Part shown: piece by piece, positions 58,191 through 64,000 of the stretch | Layout: every line of letters starts with the position of its first letter | Numbering within the stretch: the stretch's first letter is position 1 | Assembly: GCA_024138025.1 (NCBI GenBank) | Contig: JAMXBD010000013.1 | Location: 1,054,001-1,118,000, forward strand | Reading direction: 5' to 3' | DNA from: Combretum micranthum | Taxonomy: Eukaryota > Streptophyta > Magnoliopsida > Myrtales > Combretaceae | DNA length: 64,000 nucleotides | Translations under genes and position numbers: made by a program | Notes under the pieces: generated by a model | The model's input: only the letters and a program-made list of their open reading frames with translations | What the model was told of the DNA's origin: nothing | The model's database searches: none

Positions 58191-61100
58191 TTATTGTAGT
58201 AGTTTAGGTTAGGGTTGATAGGTTCATGGATCTCTTTTAGGACTTAAATCATCTGCACACATTACAAAATTAATACATACAACATTCTACAATGGGACAC
58301 CTACGGATCATTGTAACTTGGTGTGCCGTATTTATGTTAAGATAGTTGCATTCGATATTCACCAACTACTCATAATTTGCATCCTATGAAACACCACCTA
58401 CTATCATGATATTTATTACAACACAACCCATTATCTCCTTCCACAATGTTTTCATAAGCATAGCATAGACTTTAATTTCTTCCATTTTCATCTAGCGACA
58501 TTCAACTCAACATATGAAGTAAACATCTCATTACATATGATTATATATTAAACATCTCATTATAAATAATTGTATACATTCTATATTTTTAGACATATTA
58601 TAATTCTAAAGTCAATCATTACACTACCACATACAACAATAGAAAAAAAAAAAAAGAAAACAAAATGAATTCAATTGTATTGTATGATTAAATAAGCTAA
58701 AGCTCAAGCTTGTCAATGTAGATGAGCTTACAAGCTTGTATGGTTATAACCAAATTAATATAAGTCGTCAATATTGTATGCACAAACACCATTCTTATAT
58801 CCCAATAATAGTATTCCCTCTAAACGTTCTCTTTAGAATTTAATTGTTTTAATAAAATAATTATTCACCTAACTCAATTTCATGAGAATAACACATATGG
58901 GTTTGTGTCATATATGCTTTGTCTTTGAAGTTCATACAACTGTACACCATACAAGAAAAGGAGATGAAAGATGAGTGAAAAAAAAAAGATAGGGAGATGA
59001 AAAAAACACACTACTCAAATTTCAATTATCAATTAATATTTCAATTAACAATTAATCATTCCTTTTATAGGTAAATATTATGTATATGTTTGATTTGTTT
59101 ATGAGTAAAAGTAAGATACCAAACTAACAAAAAAAAATATATGAAACAAACCGACCCTTATATTTGCTTATCAACTAATGTTATAAGATTACTAAAATCA
59201 AACTCTTCAACCAAGATTATCCCATAAGTTAAATAATTCTTAAGATTAAATTTTCTCTCTCTCAGTAAATTATAGCAAAAACTTGAAATTATGACTCTAA
59301 GACTAGAAGTACCAAACTACACTTATATTTTAATAACAATTCTTTTTGTCAATTACAAGCATAAGAAGACAAACACTGGGTGATTTGGCATACGAACAAC
59401 CAACAACTTGGAAATTTTTACAACAACAACATCAAATAAAATCAACAACAACAATGTACTACAATGTAAGTTAAGAAACAGTCAAACCTTCCATTAACAA
59501 TTGTTGGATTCGATACCTGTAAAAAGAAAGGAAAAGTTACTTACTGCAACCGAATTTCAAATTGGGGCTAGAGTTTGGCAAGAAATAGAGACAAAAATTA
59601 TTTAATGCTCATTGGAACTAAACAAGTGATTTTAATAAATTTATTTAGTTGGATTTAAAGTAAAAAGGTAAACTTTTTAAATTTTGACCAGGTTACTCAG
59701 ATTAATTGTTTATTATTTTTTAAATTTTTTTAAGGAGAACTGAAAAGTTAAATATAATTCACTGAAATCATGCACATCTGAAATGGTGTCCTCAATAAAT
59801 GATTTTAAGAGGCATAACATTTTTAAAATTTTTATATGTAATTTTTTAAAAAGACATTTGTAGTTTCCTTTTTCAAAAAGGTCGTTACTCCGGTTTCTTA
59901 AAATTATTATTACTTTGTTTTTTTCTGTCATTATCAGTTAGGACTTCAGGAATTATGGGTACCACGATATATACATGTATATGTTTTTCTATTCTGTCCC
60001 TGTCCCTTCAGGCTCAACGTTGCATTCTTTAATGATATGCGACTAGCTCCCGACAAAATTACTCCATAATTTTTCCATTAAAGTTGAACAAAGGGGTGAA
60101 GGTGAGCTACCAAAACAACTTGATCCTGGTGGTGGTAAATCGTTACATATAATATTTATTATTACTATCATTATTGTTTTTTTATCAAGAGCAATTTATG
60201 GGGCTGGACTCACCAGAGTGCTTCTGTGCCTTTTCATTTTTATTTGATTGTGCAGCTGTGCTTACTAAGGTTGTTCTCCAATTACAAAAAAAAAATATAT
60301 ATATATATATATATTTTTTCTAAAAAAATTCATAACATATTTAAAGAAAAAAGAAATTATTTCTTATTTACAGCAAAATTACTTAAATAAAATTTAATTA
60401 AAATTAACTACCAAAATACAATAGTAAAATCAAGTGTATAAAAATATGATATACAAAGAATGTATTACTCAGCACATATCGTATGACTTCATATGATATG
60501 CTACAAGTTACAGAACTAAATTGCAAAGATAACATGCGATATTTTGACATTACATGTTATTCATATGATACAAGTACAATATCAAAACATTCTTATCATA
60601 ATTATTATTGTTTTTTTTTTTGGCTAAGATTCTCATCACAAGTTACATACGCAATATGTGTATAAATAAGTGATATCCCGTTTATAACCTATGATTTTGT
60701 AATGAATTTTGGTAATTATTTTTATGTCATTTATATTTTGATAATTTCTTTTATATTGAATACCTATATCTATAACGTTTAAAAAAAATTAACTATTTGA
60801 AACTCCCCTTAAAAGGAACTCAGATCTTATAAGCGATAAATTAAGGCACTTGTTAATATATTAAACAGAAAAAACTTTTATGCTTTCATGTACTCAATAT
60901 TTTTTTCTTTAAAATATCTAATTAATATTAGAAAATATGCAATTTATATTTTTCAGTTCTTTTAACAGGTCCTTGTAGATCTGGACAATAAACGACTAGA
61001 CTCGACTTGTGACGATTCGGCTTCAACTTGAACTCTATGAAATTTCAACTTATTCGATGAAACTTGTTTGGATTTAATATTTTTACAAAACATTTTTAAA

Positions 61101-62024
61101 CTAAAATATTATTAATTTGATTCGATTCAACGTTTATTAATATGTACTTTTAAATAGAGTTTGATTAAATTTGCAAATAAATTAATATTTCTATTGTGAA
61201 GATGAATTTTTTTTTTTTCATCATTATAAAAGGAGGATCGGAAGGGAGAATCGACTGTACCTATCATTTGAGAGTTCACAAGAGATACTGCTATACTATA
61301 TTACCATTCGCAATAAAAATGAATTTTATTTAATATAAAATATTACATTAATCAGCTTAATCAATCTAAGAGCTAGGCGTTAGGATATAAAAATCTAATG
61401 CAATAAAGTAACTTGGTACATGCATTCAAAAGTCAACACATGATAATATATATATATATATATTTATTTATGAATAAAACTCATTTAACTAGAAAGTATG
61501 AAAACTCAAATAAAAGGATAACAGGATCCTAAATAGAGGATGACAATAAAAAAGGATAAACAAAAAATATAAAATTAAATTGCTTATTAAAAATTTATTA
61601 ACGATTCAATATCCTAATCAGACAGTCTCTTCTCCTTGGAGCGGTAACCGTAGAGATGATGGGGGGGAAAAAAAGCTAAATTTGAGAATTTTTATTTAAT
61701 AAAAAATAAAATCCCTGGATATTAACCCTAATAATGACGAATCTATGGGGGGATTTAAAGGGTGATTGTTAGGCTATCCTTCGAAAGCTAGGGTTGACTG
61801 AAAAAAATTGTATGCATGTGGGAGAACGAGATAAAAATTACAGTATGCTTGCTATAATGTTGGACTAGTTAAGTTAAATAATGAATTAGAAAATTTAGAT
61901 CCAAGTAAATAAATTGTATAGATAATTCATAAGAAGAAAAATTAAAAAAAAAAAAAGAAAGAGAGAGAAGAAGAAAGGGCGTAAAATAGTGGTGGGTAAA
62001 AAAACTAGCTGAATCGAATCAATT
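58191..62024. other. AT-rich intergenic with hAT fragments, no gene seen
   Basis: TA microsatellites lie at about 60296-60313 and 61448-61463. At 60975-61160 'tagatctggacaataaacga' followed by 'gactcgacttgtgacgattc' looks like one end of a hAT MITE. Open frames at 59713-59931 and 60483-60665 are short and without recognisable content. Confidence 0.5.
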
Positions 62025-62438
62025 CATAAGCAAAAGATTTAAAGGGAAATATCATAATTCAATTCAGAATACCCGAAAAGCGATCTTCAATTATCTATTG
62101 ATTCTACGAATACCTAGATAATTGACATCCAAATTCGAAAATAACAACTAAATTCGAGAATTTAGGAAAAAAAAAGAGCAAGCTGGCTTAAATTCTATAT
62201 TTTTGCTAATAACTAAATAACTTCTTTGCCCTAAGACTTCTAATTTATATAATTTTTTTTTCAAAAAAAGGAAAAGGACTAAAAAAAGAAAACTGTATCA
62301 AATTTCGAATAATATTTAAAAAAGAAATCTCATTAAAGTAATTAAATATCTAATTAAAGCCTATTAAACGATATCGACAAAAAAAAAGCTATTAAAAATA
62401 TTGAAAAAGTATTGATTGAATCATTATTGACTACATCA
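62025..62438 (-). mobile_element. left LTR of the second short Ty3 derivative
   Basis: It aligns with 63040-63540 and, less closely, with the LTRs at 54.7 and 56.0 kb ('cttcaattatctattgattc', 'cctagataattgacatccaa', 'aactaaataacttctttgcc'). The left edge is approximate. Confidence 0.75.
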
Positions 62439-62444
62439 TTTTCT

Positions 62445-63025
62445 TCGGTTAGAGATAAAATTTACCCTTGAATTTTCATTGAGTTACGCAAGATCCACTT
62501 GGAATTAATTACACAACAAATCAATCCAACCATGGCTAGTTGACCCATTATAGTTGACTGTCAATCCATTTACACACTTTAACACATGACCCCTTACAAG
62601 CAAACTCTCTTTACCATAAAAGTTGGCTCACCGTCACTAATTGATTTGAAAACATCCTTCCCTTTATCATCATAAATATCAAAGATCGATTCATCATTAG
62701 TCTTAAAAATATCATCATCTTGTTCGTTCTCAAAAATTGGGTTTTCATATGAAGAAAACCAAAGTTCTTTTTCTCTGTTTTCATCCTAGTTTCCCCACAT
62801 ATTTGATCTTCCTAAAAAATTGGGTTTATGTTTTGATTCTAAATACCCATAAGTGCATCCAACCTCTATGCAACACGATCTACTATCACATCTAATTGAC
62901 ATTCAACGCTGTATCCAATTGCCCGATTTTACGATATGGATCATCACGACTGTAGATCTTATTAACTATATGATGTTGATTGGTCAGTCTACAAAGTACC
63001 ATCGTTAATCCAAGAGCGAACATAT
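62445..63025 (-). pseudogene. internal coding relic of the second Ty3 derivative
   Basis: On the minus strand, starting at about 63003, it reads MVLCRLTNQHHIVNKIYSRD and RKIGQ, parallel to MVQCKQTN...VDEIYDHDD in the other copy. Further on it reads FENEQDDDIFKTNDESIFDI then DDKGKDVFKSISDGEPTF, the same acidic DDVF / DGEP-F repeats. At the far end (about 62480-62450) NSRVNFIS parallels NPRANFIQ. There are many stops and the reverse transcriptase start is not visible. Both copies share the same skeleton of retained pieces, which points to a shared, already deleted ancestor. Confidence 0.7.
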
Positions 63026-63036
63026 CTTAGATACCA
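63026..63036 (-). other. primer-binding site of the second Ty3 derivative
   Basis: On the minus strand it reads tggtatctaag, a diverged initiator-methionine tRNA primer site just inside the right LTR. This is the same position as in the copy at 55974-55984. Confidence 0.6.
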
Positions 63037-63039
63037 AAC

Positions 63040-63540
63040 TGACACAATAAAAGATTTAAAGGAAAATATCACAATTCCATTGATTCTCAGAATACTCGGA
63101 AAGCAATCTTCAATTATCTATTGATCCTAAGAATACCTAAATAATTGGCATCCAAATTCGAAAATAACAACTAAATTTGAGAATTTGGGAAAAGAAGAGA
63201 TAGATGACTCAAAATCTATATTTCTAATAATAACTAAATAACTTCTTTGCCCTAAGGCTTACAATTTATGTAGAAAAATAAAATTTATCAAAAAGGAAAA
63301 GGACTTAAAAAAATGAAAATTGACATTCAAAAGATATTACTAAAAAAGAAATCTCATTAAAAGCATTAATAGAAAGTAATTAAATACCTAATTAAAGCTT
63401 ATTAAAATATATTGTTTTGAATGAAAAAGAAATCTCATTAAAAGCATTAATGGAAAGTAATTAAATATTCAATTAAAGCCTATTAAAAGATATTCTTTTA
63501 AATGATAACTACGGAAAGTAATTAAATATCCAATTAAAAT
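63040..63540 (-). mobile_element. right LTR of the second Ty3 derivative, with an internal tandem repeat
   Basis: It starts tgacacaataaaagatttaa. An 81-bp unit beginning gaaatctcattaaaagcatt is repeated in tandem at 63348 and 63429, with a partial third unit from 63513. It ends at a palindrome centre near 63537. Confidence 0.7.
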
Positions 63541-63544
63541 ATTA

Positions 63545-63892
63545 GATATTTAATTACTTTCCATTAATGTCTTTTAATTATCATTCAAAATAATATCTTT
63601 TGAATGTCATTTAATGTCTTTGATAGGATTTTCCTTTTTTTTAGTACTTTTCCATTTTTGACAAATTTTATTTTTATATATAAATTGTAAGCCTTAAGGC
63701 AAATAAGTTATTCAGCTATTATCAGAAATATAGAATTCGAGCCATCTTGCTCTTCTTTTCCCAAATTCTCAAATTTAGTTGTTATTTTCGAATTTAGATG
63801 CTATTATCTAGATATTCTTAAAATCAATAAATAATTGAAGATCGTTTTCTTGGTATTCTGAAACTCAATGGAATTGTGATATTTCCCTTTAA
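63545..63892 (+). mobile_element. inverted partial LTR, head-to-head with the previous LTR
   Basis: The reverse complement of this stretch (aaagggaaatatcacaattc, ... gcatctaaattcgaaaataa, ... gagaatttgggaaaagaaga) repeats the right LTR in the same order. The junction is sharp: ggaaagtaattaaatatc (63513-63530) faces its exact reverse complement at 63545-63562 across 14 bases. Together they make an inverted repeat of about 850 bp. Confidence 0.8.
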
Positions 63893-63904
63893 CGAATTGT
63901 GATA

Positions 63905-64000
63905 TTTTTTGAATGATAACTAAAAATGAAATCTCATTAAAAGACATTAATGGAAAATAATTAAATATCTAATTAAAACCTATTAAAAAATATTGATTGA
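63905..64000 (-). mobile_element. further LTR fragment of the same family, running off the window
   Basis: The words gaaatctcattaaaagacat, 'taatggaaaataattaaata' and 'aaaacctattaaaaaatatt' repeat the 81-bp unit of 63348-63510 in the same orientation as the right LTR. Confidence 0.65.

Noticed and set aside
1..64000. CRISPR arrays, bacterial operons, riboswitches or phage modules
   Set aside because: There are no regularly spaced identical repeats, no prokaryotic coding density and no ribosome-binding sites. All repeat structure fits plant transposons.

Overview
This window is intergenic DNA from a seed-plant nuclear genome, most likely a flowering plant. It is very AT-rich, full of poly-A/T tracts and AT microsatellites, and I find no intact host protein gene, tRNA gene or CRISPR array. 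The plant assignment rests on three things: a decayed copy of the chloroplast 5S rRNA gene (5755-5880), many hAT and Mutator-type miniature elements, and Copia, Ty3/Gypsy and Tat-like LTR sequence. No open frame exceeds about 135 codons. The only ones with recognisable content are broken transposon genes.

Layout. 1-15 kb: a hAT miniature element with an intact 8-bp target duplication (1450-2345), a hAT element nested in an older one (3225-4781), the plastid 5S fragment between perfect 30-bp direct repeats (5725-5910), and several small MITEs. 15.9-17.6 kb: a decayed hAT transposase gene, minus strand. 18.4-22.2 kb: a solo Copia-type LTR split by a 2.8-kb Ty3-type LTR. 23-25 kb: an unidentified Lys/Glu-rich coding relic split by a MITE, then a near-complete foldback element. 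27-30 kb: a hAT MITE, a G-rich tract and a Tat-like solo LTR. 31-34 kb: nested hAT MITEs beside a Ty3 reverse transcriptase/RNase H relic. 36-41 kb: a GC-richer island of unknown origin, a degenerate minisatellite and more MITEs.

42.3-49.5 kb is the best-resolved nest. A minus-strand Copia element has two LTRs of about 1 kb, but only 1.4 kb of interior, holding the C-terminal half of gag and a polypurine tract. Its left LTR was hit by a 635-bp hAT MITE and by a 3117-bp Ty3 solo LTR. The right LTR keeps the empty site for both insertions. 54.7-56.5 kb and 62.0-63.5 kb hold two members of one deletion-derived Ty3 family. In each, the LTRs flank 0.6-0.8 kb in which gag, gag/protease-junction and 3'-end coding pieces are joined. 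The second member ends in a head-to-head LTR palindrome at 63.04-63.89 kb.

No genes work together as a pathway here. The region records successive transposon insertions, deletions and LTR recombination. The strongest candidates for something undescribed are the short Ty3 derivative family with a three-fold acidic repeat, the related hAT MITE family, and the plastid insertion with duplicated flanks. Element boundaries and duplications were read by eye; superfamily names come from termini, duplication lengths and motifs.
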